Assembly: GCA_014360565.1 (NCBI GenBank)
Contig: JACIXH010000017.1
Coordinates: forward strand, 1-42,679
DNA: 42,679 bases
From: Nocardia sp.
GTDB lineage: Bacteria; Actinomycetota; Actinomycetes; Mycobacteriales; Mycobacteriaceae
Direction: 5' to 3'
Positions 35,138 to 41,968 of this stretch are shown here, piece by piece. The translations under genes and the position numbers were made by a program. Under the pieces are notes generated by a model. That model saw only the letters and a program-made list of their open reading frames with translations. It was not told the DNA's origin and did no database searches. How positions within the stretch are numbered: position 1 is the stretch's first letter; each line of letters starts with the position of its first letter.

Positions 35138-35976
35138 TCTACAAGTCCGACGAAGGCCGACAGCTCGTCGAGCAGCGCTACCGCGAGCACCTCGACGCGT
35201 GGCCCGTTCCCCGCGAGGAACGACGAATCGACACCGCCGCAGGGGAAACGTTCGTCGTGATCTCCGGCCCCGTGGACGCACCGCCACTGGTCGTGCTGCA
35301 CGGATCGGGAGCCAACGCGAGCACCTGGCGCGCCGACATCACGGACTGGTCGAGCCGCTCGCGCGTGTACGCGGTGGATCTGGTCGGCGAACCGGGATTC
35401 AGCGCGCCCACCCGCCTGGCTCTGGACAGCGACGCGACCGCGAACTGGCTCGAGGAGGTGCTCGACGGACTCGGCCTCGGCACCGTGGCACTGGCCGGAA
35501 TGTCACTCGGTGGTTGGACCGCACTCGATTATGTGCTGCGCAGGCCGGGCCGGGTCAGCGCGCTGGTCCTGCTGTGCCCTGGCGGACTGGGCAAGCATCG
35601 CTACGGCTGGTTGGTCAAGGCGATCGGGCTGCGGATGATCGGCAGGCACAGCGCGCGGGACATGGCGCGCACCGGCCTGGGTTTGGACGGACCGGAAGCG
35701 GACCCGATCCTCGACGACGTGGAGTTGACGTTCGCGCATTTCGTGCCGCGCCCGGTCAGCCTGCCCATTTTCCGCGACGAACAACTACGCGAGGTGGACA
35801 TCCCGGTCCTGGTAATCGTCGGCGAACGAGACGCCCTGTTCGACTCTGCCCGCACCGCCGAACGCGCCCGCGGTGCTTTCACGCGAGGCGAGGTACGCCT
35901 GCTGCCCGGCGTCGGCCATGCCCTGTTGAATCAGACTGCGGCGGTAGGGGATTTCGTGCAGTCCCATACCGGGTGA
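35134..35976 (+). CDS. Alpha/beta hydrolase coupled to the HTH regulator
   Basis: A 280-residue hydrolase. LVVLHGSGANASTW is the oxyanion loop, AGMSLGGWTALDYVLRRPGRV the nucleophile elbow with Ser, VIVGERDALFDSART the acid loop, and GVGHALLNQ the catalytic His. A lid region (LGKHRYGWLVKAIGLRMIGRHSARDMA) separates the elbow from the acid. It starts inside the stop of the HTH gene, so it is translationally coupled and under the same palindromic promoter. The substrate is unknown. Confidence 0.88.
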   Translation: MIYKSDEGRQLVEQRYREHLDAWPVPREERRIDTAAGETFVVISGPVDAPPLVVLHGSGANASTWRADITDWSSRSRVYAVDLVGEPGFSAPTRLALDSDATANWLEEVLDGLGLGTVALAGMSLGGWTALDYVLRRPGRVSALVLLCPGGLGKHRYGWLVKAIGLRMIGRHSARDMARTGLGLDGPEADPILDDVELTFAHFVPRPVSLPIFRDEQLREVDIPVLVIVGERDALFDSARTAERARGAFTRGEVRLLPGVGHALLNQTAAVGDFVQSHTG

Positions 35977-36027
35977 GACTTCGGCGCCACCGCTCCCCGA
36001 CGTGCGGCGACACCGAACGAGATCACC

Positions 36028-36291
36028 TCACTGCTGGTAGCACTGCACATTCGCGGTGTCGGCGTCGGGACCGAACTGCGGCAGGGCGTAGAACGAAGCG
36101 CCCACCTGATCGGCGGCCTTCACGGTGACGTCGGGCAGCGGCGCACCCGCGTGGTCGGTGGCGGTGCAGACGAAGGTCTTCTCACTCCACCAGCCGGCGG
36201 GAAAAGCCTGCGCGGGTGCGGCAATGGCAGCGGCGGCACCGGTGAGCAGCAGCGCGGCAGCGGAGGTGGTGACAAGCGAACGGGTAGACAT
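36028..36291 (-). CDS. Small secreted protein, unknown function
   Basis: An 87-residue protein with a clear Sec signal peptide (MSTRSLVTTSAAALLLTGAAAAIAAPAQA, cleavage probably after AQA). The mature part of ~58 residues has two cysteines (FVCTATDH and NVQCYQQ), probably a single disulfide closing the chain, and a beta-rich GAPLPDVTVKA segment. No family recognised. It converges with the hydrolase, 51 bp away. Confidence 0.65.
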   Translation of the reverse strand: MSTRSLVTTSAAALLLTGAAAAIAAPAQAFPAGWWSEKTFVCTATDHAGAPLPDVTVKAADQVGASFYALPQFGPDADTANVQCYQQ

Positions 36292-36360
36292 GGGTTCCTC
36301 AGATCTTGCGGGGACAACGAAAGTGCTTGGAGCACACTAGCACCGGCCCTGACCAGGCAA

Positions 36361-36394
36361 CAGAGCCCGCGAGCGACCTCGGTCGTGGGCTCTG
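36361..36394 (-). terminator. Hairpin downstream of the RibD_C-like gene
   Basis: CAGAGCCC (36361-36368) pairs with GGGCTCTG (36387-36394), with an inner CGAC/GTCG stem around a ctcg loop. It begins 14 bp after the stop of the minus-strand gene at 36409, suitable as its intrinsic terminator; there is no strong U-run. Confidence 0.6.
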
Positions 36395-36408
36395 GGGCAG
36401 AACGGAAC

Positions 36409-36960
36409 TCAATCGGTGAGGTAGCGCAGCAGCACCGCGGTCTCGAAGCGCCTGGTCTCGGCCAATCGGAGTCCGATGCGCTCGGTCAGCGGCGGGAACA
36501 TCGGTGTGCCGCCGCCGAGCACTATCGGTGAGACGAACAGCTGGTATTCGTCGATGAGACCGTGGGGCATCAGCGAGGCCGCCAAACTCGCGCCGCCGAC
36601 CTCCATCACGCCATCGCCTGCGGCCTTGAGCCTGCGAACCTCCTCGACCGCGTTCTCGCTGACCAGGGTGCTGTTCCACCCGACTTCGGTGAGCGTGCGG
36701 GAGAAGACGACCTTGGGCTTCTCGGTCCAGAGCGCGCCGAACTCACGCTCGATGGGCGGCGCGGTCTCGGGCACCGAGGGCCAGTACTCGGCCATCAGCT
36801 CGTAGAGCCGGCGACCGTGCAGCGAAACCTCGAGGCCACCGAACCTGTCGTTGTGGAACTGGTGTAGCTCCTCGTCGGGGTCGGTCCAGTTGATACTGCC
36901 CGCACTGTCGTTGACATAACCGTCCAAGGACACGCCGAACCCGTAGATCAGTTTCCTCAT
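36409..36960 (-). CDS. Dihydrofolate-reductase/RibD_C-family oxidoreductase
   Basis: A 183-residue protein of the RibD C-terminal/DHFR-like fold. It starts MRKLIYGFGVSLDGYVND, the 'slDGyia' motif of the family, and has VVFSRTL, GDGVMEVGGASLAASLMPHGLIDEYQLFVSPIVLGGGTPMF and a C-terminal strand RRFETAVLLRYL. These NADPH-using reductases rarely have known substrates. It lies 41 bp downstream of the AraC gene, likely in the same transcript. Confidence 0.88.
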   Translation of the reverse strand: MRKLIYGFGVSLDGYVNDSAGSINWTDPDEELHQFHNDRFGGLEVSLHGRRLYELMAEYWPSVPETAPPIEREFGALWTEKPKVVFSRTLTEVGWNSTLVSENAVEEVRRLKAAGDGVMEVGGASLAASLMPHGLIDEYQLFVSPIVLGGGTPMFPPLTERIGLRLAETRRFETAVLLRYLTD

Positions 36961-37001
36961 GATCGTGTAGACCGCCTTCGCGCTCGTAACTCATCGGCCG
37001 A

Positions 37002-37829
37002 TCATCGGCGCAGGGAATCGGGAGTGTCCGCGACGACGACGATTCTCGTGTTCTGGGCGAGCAACTCGCTCGCGGTGAGCCCGAACAAGGTTCGGAAGGT
37101 GTCGCTGAAATGGCTGGCCGAGGCGAACCCCGCATCGGCCGCGGCGCGAGTCAGGTCGGTGCCCGCGGCGACGGCACCGGCGACCGACAACAGCCGTGCC
37201 CACAAACGGTAGCGCCGGAAGCTGGTCCCGGCGTCGGCCGAGAACAGGTGCAGAAACCGGGAAGTGGACAGCCCGAGGTCGCGGGCCAGCTCGGCGGCGC
37301 CGGCTCGCCCAGCCGGGTCGTCGACGATCGCGTTCATCACCGCGCGGATCCGCCGATCGATCGTCGCCGGCGTCTCGGGGCCGACGATGAGGCGGCGCAG
37401 TTCTCGCGGGTCCGCAGACCCTGGCTGATTCAGATAGGCGGTCAGCTCCGCCTCGTTGCGGTGTCGCGCCGCCACCGGCGCGGCGGGCTCACCCATCGCG
37501 GCGCGCACACGCGCGCCTGCCGCCGAGCGTGGATCGAGATAGTGGAACAGGACCCGGCCCTCGCATTCGAGTTTGTGGCTCGTCCGGGCCGGAATCAGCA
37601 CGCTACGCCGGCGCCGCTCGCCGGCCGCCGTGCGAACGGTGATGCTCTCGTCGACGCCGAGGACGAAGCACTGCACCGGCGTCGAATGCGTATCCAGGCG
37701 CAACGATGCACCCAGATACGCCGCCTGTCCCTGCCACACCCACAGGGTGGGCTCGCTCAGGTGCAGGTCGGTGCCCGAGTCGACGGTCATAGTCGTGATC
37801 ATCGCAGTCGAGACGTCGCGAACGGGCAT
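37002..37829 (-). CDS. AraC-family regulator with cupin-like sensory domain
   Basis: A 275-residue regulator. The N-terminal half (LWVWQGQAAYLGASLRLDTHSTPVQCFVLGVDESITVRT...VLIPARTSHKLECEGRVLFHYLDPRS) is a cupin-type sensor. The C-terminal half carries the double HTH (GAAELARDLGLSTSRFLHLFSADAGTSFRRYRLWARL; DLTRAAADAGFASASHFSDTFRTLFGLTASEL). The first ATG lies 1 bp after the DUF4345 stop. Other starts at 37802 and 37790 are possible; no good Shine-Dalgarno decides. Confidence 0.87.
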   Translation of the reverse strand: MPVRDVSTAMITTMTVDSGTDLHLSEPTLWVWQGQAAYLGASLRLDTHSTPVQCFVLGVDESITVRTAAGERRRRSVLIPARTSHKLECEGRVLFHYLDPRSAAGARVRAAMGEPAAPVAARHRNEAELTAYLNQPGSADPRELRRLIVGPETPATIDRRIRAVMNAIVDDPAGRAGAAELARDLGLSTSRFLHLFSADAGTSFRRYRLWARLLSVAGAVAAGTDLTRAAADAGFASASHFSDTFRTLFGLTASELLAQNTRIVVVADTPDSLRR

Positions 37830-37830
37830 G

Positions 37831-38196
37831 TCAGGCGACGGCGAGCACGAGGACCGCGCCCACGAGCTCGATCGAGCAGTAGAACCAGTTCGGATAGAAC
37901 CGTGTCCGGCCGTCGATCAGCCCGGAAATGACGCGACCGCCCGCCATCCCGGCCAGTGCGAATCCCACGGTCAGCGCCGCCCCGGCCCGCAGTTCACCGC
38001 CGCCGAACGCCGACCAGAACAACACACCTGCCACGGCCACGCCGAAACCGCCGTAGACCGCGCGAATCTCCGACCGGCTCACCGCCGTTGCCACCGTCAG
38101 CCCGAACGGTCGCGCCAGCGCGGCGGGAGCGGCCAGTGCGTACAGCCCCATCCCCGCGAACAGCACACCGACGAGGCAGAGCACGACGGTCCTCAT
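37831..38196 (-). CDS. DUF4345-like small membrane protein
   Basis: A 121-residue protein with four predicted helices (VVLCLVGVLFAGMGLYALAAP; VYGGFGVAVAGVLFWSAF; LRAGAALTVGFALAGMAGGRVISG; WFYCSIELVGAVLVLAV). AxPxxLxxPFGL followed by EIRAVYGGFGVAVG is the typical DUF4345 pattern. Its ATG overlaps the stop of a 20-codon ORF (ATGA), which supports the start at 38196. AraC follows immediately. Confidence 0.78.
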   Translation of the reverse strand: MRTVVLCLVGVLFAGMGLYALAAPAALARPFGLTVATAVSRSEIRAVYGGFGVAVAGVLFWSAFGGGELRAGAALTVGFALAGMAGGRVISGLIDGRTRFYPNWFYCSIELVGAVLVLAVA

Positions 38197-38255
38197 CGGA
38201 GTGCAGCTGCGGTATCGAGCAACCCCGCCACGGCCGGCCCAGTGTTTCCTCGCAT
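38193..38255 (-). CDS. 20-residue ORF translationally coupled to DUF4345
   Basis: ATG at 38255 is preceded by GAGGAG (38260-38265), by far the best Shine-Dalgarno near here; DUF4345 itself has none. The peptide begins MRGNTGPAVAGLL and ends AAALR, closing with TGA that overlaps the DUF4345 ATG as ATGA. This looks like a coupling leader rather than a functional protein. It is not a known gene. Confidence 0.4.
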   Translation of the reverse strand: MRGNTGPAVAGLLDTAAALR

Positions 38256-38322
38256 ATTTCTCCTCACCTCGATGTCCGCCGATCCTCACACTCGGTCCCG
38301 CCGGCGCGCTTCCGAAAAGCTG

Positions 38323-39513
38323 CTACGGGCGCGCACCCCGGTCGCCGGAGCGCAGGTACACGACGAGGTCGCGGGGCAGGCCGTGGGTGTCGTGCAGGTA
38401 GTGGTAGTCGTCCTCGGTCAGAGGTCCGGTGAACCGGTGGTGGCACAACACCTTTCGTCCTCGCTGGAGCAGCACAGAGAACTTGCGTTCCTCGTCGAGC
38501 AGGATGGTGCGGACGTCCTGGGAGCGAACAGTCTGGCGAAAGTGCGCCAGGGTGTGTTCGATCAGCTCGATCGGCAGGTCGGACAGGGTGCGGGTCGGGT
38601 CATCGCGCCACAAGGTGGTCAGGGTGCGCCGGATCAAACGGCGGAGTATGTGACCGCGACCCGACGGCGAAGGTGTGACCCCGGCACCGAGGACAACGAT
38701 GCTGGAGCGCAGGTGGTCCGTCACCAGTCGCAGCGATCGACGCTCCAGCGTTGTCCAGATGCGGGGAAGGGTGGTGCGCCAGGGCTCCAACACGTCGATC
38801 TCGAAGACCGATTCTGCGTTCTGCAGGATTCGCACCAGCCGTTCCACGCCCAGCCCGGTGTCGATGCAGCACCGGCGCATCGGTTCCAGGCTCCCGTCGG
38901 GGTGCCGCACGTATCGCATGGTGACGTGATTCCACACCTCCACCCACCGGTCATCGGTGGTCGGTGTGCCCTGTGGTGTGTCGTTTCCCGTCCAGACGAA
39001 GATCTCCGAGTCGGGCCCGCACAGCCCGGTCGGGCCGTTGGACCACCAGTTTTCGTCAGTGGTCGGTTCGACCGGCACACCCAGCTCATCCCACATGCGC
39101 CACGTCTCGTAGTCGGGCTCGACCCCTCCGTCACCGGCGAACACCGTGCCGTGGATCCGGCCGGGGTCGATGCCGAAGCCCTCGCGCAGCAGTTGCAGTC
39201 CCCACCGCAGGCTCTGTGGGCCGCCGTAGTCGCCCAGCGACCACGACCCGAGCATTTCGAAGACGGTCAGATGGGTGTCGTCCCCGATTTCGTCGAGGTC
39301 GGTGGTGCGCAGACATCGCTGCAGGCCGGTGAGGCGCCGGCCCAGCGGGTGCGCTCGCCCCATCAGATACGGGGTCAACGGGTGCATACCCGAGGTGGTG
39401 AACAGGACCGGATCATCCGGCGCCGGGATGAGCGATCCGCCCGGGGTGAGTTCGTGCCCGCGTTCGCGGAAGTAGTCGAGGAAGGTCTGAACAGTCTGGT
39501 CTGTCGTGATCAC
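38323..39513 (-). CDS. Stand-alone alanyl-tRNA-synthetase catalytic-core homologue
   Basis: A 396-residue protein from the GTG at 39513 (GGAG 8 bp upstream). It aligns with AlaRS from the N-terminus (QTFLDYFRERGHE) through motif 2 (QRCLRTTDLDEIG, VFEMLGSWSLGDY), the pocket segments ENWWSNGPTGLCGPDSEIFVW and EVWNHVTMRYVRHPDGSLEPMRRCCIDTGLGVERL, motif 3 (TPSPSGRGHILRRLIRRTL) and the tRNA-recognition helices. It ends at YLHDTHGLPRDLVVYL, where normal AlaRS enters its editing domain. Trp, Asn and Asp residues equivalent to those holding alanine appear conserved. The editing domain, oligomerisation region and C-Ala are absent. It may activate alanine or a similar amino acid for a small molecule, protein or minimal tRNA. 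Confidence 0.88.
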   Translation of the reverse strand: MITTDQTVQTFLDYFRERGHELTPGGSLIPAPDDPVLFTTSGMHPLTPYLMGRAHPLGRRLTGLQRCLRTTDLDEIGDDTHLTVFEMLGSWSLGDYGGPQSLRWGLQLLREGFGIDPGRIHGTVFAGDGGVEPDYETWRMWDELGVPVEPTTDENWWSNGPTGLCGPDSEIFVWTGNDTPQGTPTTDDRWVEVWNHVTMRYVRHPDGSLEPMRRCCIDTGLGVERLVRILQNAESVFEIDVLEPWRTTLPRIWTTLERRSLRLVTDHLRSSIVVLGAGVTPSPSGRGHILRRLIRRTLTTLWRDDPTRTLSDLPIELIEHTLAHFRQTVRSQDVRTILLDEERKFSVLLQRGRKVLCHHRFTGPLTEDDYHYLHDTHGLPRDLVVYLRSGDRGARP

Positions 39514-39527
39514 GGTGGTTGCTCCAT

Positions 39528-39668
39528 CGATGTGACATCGACCGGAAGCGGGCGCGCACGGTAAGCCCGGCACCAACACCGACACACACCAGCGGACCGT
39601 TTCCGGTCGCCGGCGTTGGGAAAAGGTCAGGCGGCAGCGACCGGCGAGCGCGGAGCTCGTGCGGTCGC
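39528..39668 (-). promoter_or_regulatory. Candidate attenuator: four alternating complementary segments
   Basis: Read on the minus strand, GCGACCG (39668-39662, segment A), CGGTCGC (39643-39637, B), GCGACCGGAA (39610-39601, C) and TTCCGGTCG (39547-39539, D) occur in that order. A:B forms a strong hairpin with an inner CGAGC/GCTCG stem. B:C can pair over 8 bp and C:D over 9 bp, so the three are mutually exclusive. B overlaps the last codons of a leader ORF ending in three Ala codons. D runs into a small CGATG-TCA-CATCG hairpin (39528-39540) just before the GGAG of the AlaRS-like gene. The arrangement imitates amino-acid attenuators; no U-run is present, so control might be at translation. Confidence 0.5.
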
Positions 39669-39695
39669 GGCAACGGTTCGCGAACTGACCTTCAT
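39627..39695 (-). CDS. 22-residue alanine-rich leader peptide
   Basis: An ATG at 39695 opens 22 codons: MKVSSRTVAATARAP, then RSPVAAA and TGA. Seven residues are alanine, and the last three codons are GCT GCC GCC, placed on and just after segment B of the overlapping attenuator-like structure. It lies 82 bp after the SCO1664 stop and 113 bp before the AlaRS-like start. No strong Shine-Dalgarno was found. A GATAAT (plus-strand ATTATC, 39736-39741) about 40 bp upstream could be a -10 element. Expression is not proven. Confidence 0.4.
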   Translation of the reverse strand: MKVSSRTVAATARAPRSPVAAA

Positions 39696-39777
39696 GCCCG
39701 CAACGGTAGCAACGAAGCGGTGCCGAGCACGACCGATTATCGGCCCGTGCACCGAGCAGACCCCGCCGCGAAGGGTC

Positions 39778-40575
39778 TCAGAAAGCGGGCCAGGGAATCG
39801 GGCGCGAGGAGTTGGGGATCGGCATCACCGGATGGTCGAGCAAGGCTTTCGCGCGTTCGTTGAGCGCGGTGATCTCGGCGTCGGTGATGTGGGGGGCCAG
39901 GGAATCGGCAACGGCGCCGGGCAGATTCGCGGCGAAGGCGCTGATGTCGGTGATCAGGGACTCGTGCACCGGCCGTCCCGCCCAACCCCACAGCACGGTG
40001 CGCAGTTTGGGTTCGGTGTGCAGGCAGATGCCGTGGTCGACGCCGTAGACCTGACCGTCGACGCCTTCGAGCGCGTGCCCGCCTTTGCGATCGGCGTTGT
40101 TGAGCAACAGATCCAGCACGGCCATCCGTTGCAGGCGCGGGTCGTCGGCGTGGATGAGCGAGACCTCGTTGCCCTGCTCGTCGAGAGCGCGCAGCACTTC
40201 ACAGAACCCGTCGGGCACGGTCCCCGGGGTGCACAGATCGACCAGGTCGAGGCGCTGGCGGGTGTCGGTGCGGTTGTCCACCGAGGTGACCCAGCGCTGC
40301 ACCATGCCCGGCCCGAACGGCCCGTCGCGCAGCACGGTTTCCGGGATGACGCCCCAGCCGAGATGTTCGGAGATCAGATACGACGCCACTTCACGGCCCG
40401 CGAGGGTGCCGTCGGGGAAATCCCACAGCGGCCGTTCGCCGCGCACCGGCTTGTACACCACCCGCAGCGGGGCACCGTCGGGCTCGGGGGCGGCGATCTC
40501 ACACACCAGCGTGAGATTGCTCGCGACGCCGACCCGCCCGACGATGTCGAGTTCGCCTTCGGTGATCACCGACAC
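39778..40575 (-). CDS. SCO1664-family protein (PI3/4-kinase-like fold)
   Basis: A 265-residue member of the conserved actinobacterial SCO1664 family. RVVYKPVRGERPLWDFPDGTLAGREVASYLIS provides a nucleotide-binding Lys and helix. AVLDLLLNNADRKGGHALEG and YGVDHGICLH look like the catalytic D-x5-N and metal-binding loops of phosphatidylinositol-kinase-like folds. The GTG at 40575 is chosen because the upstream DUF3090 gene ends with GAGGAG 7 bp before it. The substrate is unknown; the context is the mshC/UppP cluster. Confidence 0.9.
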   Translation of the reverse strand: MSVITEGELDIVGRVGVASNLTLVCEIAAPEPDGAPLRVVYKPVRGERPLWDFPDGTLAGREVASYLISEHLGWGVIPETVLRDGPFGPGMVQRWVTSVDNRTDTRQRLDLVDLCTPGTVPDGFCEVLRALDEQGNEVSLIHADDPRLQRMAVLDLLLNNADRKGGHALEGVDGQVYGVDHGICLHTEPKLRTVLWGWAGRPVHESLITDISAFAANLPGAVADSLAPHITDAEITALNERAKALLDHPVMPIPNSSRPIPWPAF

Positions 40576-40579
40576 CCGG

Positions 40580-41167
40580 TCACTCCTCGTCGAGCTCGGC
40601 AGCGCCGAAGATCTCGCCACGCTTGTACCCGTTGGTGCGTACACACATGTGCCCACGCGAGGACAGTGGTTCCCCGCACAGCGGGCACGGCGGACGCCCG
40701 GCCGCGATCACCCGCGCCGACCGCAACGCGAACTCACGCGCCTGGATCGGGGTCAGGAACACCCGCACCGCGTCGGGGCCTTCGTCGGTGTCGTCGAGGA
40801 CCACCGATTCGTCGACCTCGGTCTCGGTGATGGCGAGCAACTCCACGACCACGGCATTGGCATCGGAATCCCAGCCCAGACCCATCGTGCCGACCCGGAA
40901 TTCGGTGTCGATGGGGGTCACCAGCGGCGCGACATCGCGCACGTCCTCGCCTTCGGGTGGCACCTCGGCACCGAAACGGCGCGCTACCTCGTCGAGCAGC
41001 AGCCCCATCCGGTCGGCGAGCACCTTCACCTGCTGCTTCTCCAGCAACACGCTCACCACCAGCGGTTCCTGCACGGCTTGCAGGTAGAACGAACGATCGC
41101 CCGGTTCACCGACGGTCCCGGCGACGAAACGATCGGGGGTGCGGAATACATGGATTGCGCGTGACAC
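40580..41167 (-). CDS. DUF3090 family protein
   Basis: A 195-residue protein, the usual family length, starting SRAIHVFRTPDRFVAGTVGEPGDRSFYLQA at the GTG 41167. A strong AGGAGGTG lies 3-10 bp before the start (41171-41178), ruling out the upstream ATG at 41200. The C-terminal CPLCGEPLSSRGHMC is a probable zinc knuckle. Its function is unknown; it is always found near the SCO1664 and histidine-phosphatase genes in actinobacteria. SCO1664 starts 4 bp after its stop. Confidence 0.92.
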   Translation of the reverse strand: MSRAIHVFRTPDRFVAGTVGEPGDRSFYLQAVQEPLVVSVLLEKQQVKVLADRMGLLLDEVARRFGAEVPPEGEDVRDVAPLVTPIDTEFRVGTMGLGWDSDANAVVVELLAITETEVDESVVLDDTDEGPDAVRVFLTPIQAREFALRSARVIAAGRPPCPLCGEPLSSRGHMCVRTNGYKRGEIFGAAELDEE

Positions 41168-41217
41168 ATGCACCTCCTGATACGTGACCCTGATCGACAC
41201 TCACGAACACCTTCCGA

Positions 41218-41934
41218 TCAAGGTGAATCGCGGTGCCCCGCATTCCCATTATCCGCGCTCGTCGTCGTCGGCACCTCTCCACCGGGAGCTGGTGTCGGCG
41301 GCGCACCCGCGGCCAGAGCGGACAGATCGGAGCCGGTGTCGTTGAACTTCCACACCGACGGCCCGTGCGGGCTGTACCGGACAACGCTGATCGAGGCCGG
41401 TTCCACCGCGATGCGCTGAAAACTGTCCAGGTGCAGGCCCAGCGCATCGGCCAGGATCGATTTGATGACGTCGCCGTGCGCGCACGCCACCCACAGCACA
41501 TCCCGGCCCGCCTGTTCGGCCAGCTTGGCTTCGATGTCGCGAATCGCGGCGACCGCGCGCTGCTGGACCTGAGCCAGCCCTTCCCCGCCGGGGAACACCG
41601 CACCGGAGGCGTGCCCTTGCACGACCCGCCACAGCGGTTCGGTGACCAGTTCGGCGATCGGACGCCCGGTCCAGTCGCCGTAGTCGACCTCGATCAGTCG
41701 TTCGTCGTGATCGGGTTCGAGGCCGAGTTTCTGGGCCAGGGGCGCCACGGTGCGCTGACAGCGCAGCAGCGGTGAGCTGGCGATGTGTTCGATCGGCAGC
41801 ATCGCGAGCCGGTCGGCCACCGCGGCGGCCTGTTCGGTGCCGCGCTCGGTGAGTTCGACGCCGGGGGCGCGGCCCGCGAGGGTGCGGGCGGTGTTGGAGG
41901 TGGACACTCCGTGCCGGAGCAGGATCACCGTCAT
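41218..41934 (-). CDS. Histidine phosphatase of the conserved actinobacterial cluster
   Basis: A 238-residue phosphoglycerate-mutase-like protein. VILLRHGVSTSNTARTLAGRAPG contains the RHG phospho-His motif, ASPLLRCQRTVAPLA the second Arg, and WVACAHGDVIKSILAD the second His. The C-terminal tail is low-complexity (PPTPAPGGEVPTTTSADNGNAGHRDSP). This is the MSMEG_4193-type phosphatase that accompanies DUF3090. The substrate is unknown. The gap to DUF3090 is 50 bp. Confidence 0.92.
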   Translation of the reverse strand: MTVILLRHGVSTSNTARTLAGRAPGVELTERGTEQAAAVADRLAMLPIEHIASSPLLRCQRTVAPLAQKLGLEPDHDERLIEVDYGDWTGRPIAELVTEPLWRVVQGHASGAVFPGGEGLAQVQQRAVAAIRDIEAKLAEQAGRDVLWVACAHGDVIKSILADALGLHLDSFQRIAVEPASISVVRYSPHGPSVWKFNDTGSDLSALAAGAPPTPAPGGEVPTTTSADNGNAGHRDSP

Positions 41935-41968
41935 GGGACCAGCCTAACCATCGAGGTGTTCGTGGGGC

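Noticed and set aside
39413..39673. 86-codon minus-strand ORF overlapping the AlaRS-like start
   Set aside because: It is out of frame with the AlaRS core, arginine/proline-rich, and overlaps both the leader structures and the true gene.
39528..39695. T-box riboswitch ahead of the AlaRS-like gene
   Set aside because: A TGGTGCC near 39571 faintly resembles the T-box UGGNACC, but no specifier loop, stem I motifs or matching antiterminator were seen. The leader-peptide attenuator explains the repeats better.
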